Source: an uncultured Clostridia bacterium
GTDB taxonomy: Bacteria; Bacillota_A; Clostridia; Christensenellales; Aristaeellaceae
Assembly (NCBI GenBank): GCA_946408865.1
Contig: CAMJTZ010000103.1
Span: forward strand, 1-6,724
DNA length: 6,724 nt
Direction: 5' to 3'
Positions 6,099 to 6,724 of the stretch are shown here, piece after piece. Position 1 is the first letter of the stretch, and every line of letters starts with the position of its first letter. Below the pieces are notes generated by a model that was given only the letters and a program-made list of their open reading frames with translations, was not told where the DNA came from and made no database searches. The position numbers and the translations under genes are program-made.

Positions 6099-6724
6099 TC
6101 GTAATGGACTCCTTCAGCTTGGACAGGGCGATTTTGGTTTCCGCTGCAGTCTCTCCCAGCAGGCTCGCGATTTCCTGTACGATACGCATCTGCTTGTCGA
6201 CCACCTTGTCGGCCACTTCGACCGTCTGGCGGCTGATCTCCTCCCGCTGCTGCCGGGCTTCCTCTTCCTCGCTGACGTCCCGCATGATGCACAGCAGCAT
6301 CCGTCCTTCCTCGGCGGGCACGATGGTCTGCTGGATCGTACATCCGTATTCCGCCAGGTACGTCCGTTGGTGGAAAATGCCCCGGCCCGTGGTTTTCACC
6401 TGCATGAAGGGCGCCGGATCCAGGATGCGTACCACCTGGTCCCCGAGCACCGCTTTGTCCGACTGCAGATTCAGGATCTTCAGCGCCGACGGGTTGATCT
6501 GCTGAACCTCCAGCTGGTCGTTCAGCATGATGATGCCGTTCGGGCTGTTCCGGGCGATGGTGTCGTTAACGTTCTCCGCCTTTTCCATCAGGTACGGCAG
6601 GCACATGGAAACGTCCGCCTTGCCCTGGTAGATCGCGATAGCCTTCTCCCGGCAGGTTTCATATCCACAGCTGCCGCAGTTCAGTTCCTGGCTGGGTTTG
6701 AACTTGCCCATCTGCCGCAGGATA
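6091..6724 (-). CDS. Fe-S and PAS sensor protein, C-terminal part (probable sensory [FeFe] hydrogenase tail)
   Basis: The frame has no stop up to the window edge (codons Ile-Leu-Arg-Gln precede the Met at 6709-6711), so this is the 3' part of a longer gene and that Met is probably internal. Counting from it, residues 10-40 are a small Fe-S cluster domain, CxxCGxxxC plus a fourth Cys (C12, C15, C20, C37), as in the FeS family. Residues about 53-145 are a PAS sensor domain (NSPNGIIMLND ... INPSALKIL), and 147-175 look like a coiled coil rich in Glu, Gln and Arg. The order Fe-S domain then PAS is that of the C-terminal end of group C (HydS-type) sensory [FeFe] hydrogenases, whose H-cluster domain would lie beyond the window; that part is inference. 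No kinase or cyclase output domain follows, so the signal is probably passed by contact, perhaps to the phosphatase gene that overlaps it. Confidence 0.85.
   Translation of the reverse strand, partial: ILRQMGKFKPSQELNCGSCGYETCREKAIAIYQGKADVSMCLPYLMEKAENVNDTIARNSPNGIIMLNDQLEVQQINPSALKILNLQSDKAVLGDQVVRILDPAPFMQVKTTGRGIFHQRTYLAEYGCTIQQTIVPAEEGRMLLCIMRDVSEEEEARQQREEISRQTVEVADKVVDKQMRIVQEIASLLGETAAETKIALSKLKESITNE
6108..6114 (-). promoter_or_regulatory. Ribosome binding site of the phosphatase gene, inside the sensor gene
   Basis: AAGGAGT on the - strand lies 9 bases before the ATG at 6098 and inside the end of the Fe-S/PAS gene. It fixes the phosphatase start and supports coupled translation of sensor and phosphatase. 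Confidence 0.8.

Overview
The window is GC-rich (around 60% by eye) and densely coded. It looks like an uncultured anaerobic member of the Clostridia (Firmicutes), such as a gut or rumen organism. The pointers are an oxygen-sensitive [FeFe] hydrogenase with a SpoIIE-type phosphatase and a Fe-S/PAS protein, strong AAGGAGT ribosome binding sites, and a Firmicutes-style two-gene amino-acid importer. Assignments rest on motifs and remembered family features; no search was run.

Layout. (1) 1-630: a truncated, low-complexity beta-helix-like surface or secreted protein on the + strand. Its first 55 bases are an exact copy of 4351-4405, inside the hydrogenase gene, so the left edge is probably an assembly junction and the apparent ATG at 49 is not a real start. 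(2) 631-786: a strong intrinsic terminator followed by a sigma-A-like promoter. (3) 787-3436: a + strand two-gene operon for a polar amino-acid ABC importer. The first gene joins a signal peptide, a substrate-binding domain and the permease. The second is the ATPase with an unusual C-terminal domain. (4) 3437-3500: a bidirectional terminator between convergent operons. (5) 3501-6724: a - strand operon, read right to left: the C-terminal part of a Fe-S/PAS protein (probably the tail of a sensory [FeFe] hydrogenase, cut by the window edge), a SpoIIE/PP2C-like phosphatase, and a monomeric ferredoxin-linked [FeFe] hydrogenase with a group B-like H-cluster pocket.

How the genes work together. The importer is probably self-sufficient: the first protein supplies ligand binding and the membrane pore, the second the motor. 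The two halves of its binding domain appear in swapped order, and the ATPase tail resembles a decayed RsbW/GHKL domain. In the hydrogenase operon the Fe-S/PAS protein could sense redox state or H2, the phosphatase could pass the signal on through protein dephosphorylation, and the hydrogenase would exchange electrons between ferredoxin and protons. The short overlaps and spacings in both operons suggest translational coupling. No tRNA, rRNA, CRISPR array or insertion sequence was seen.
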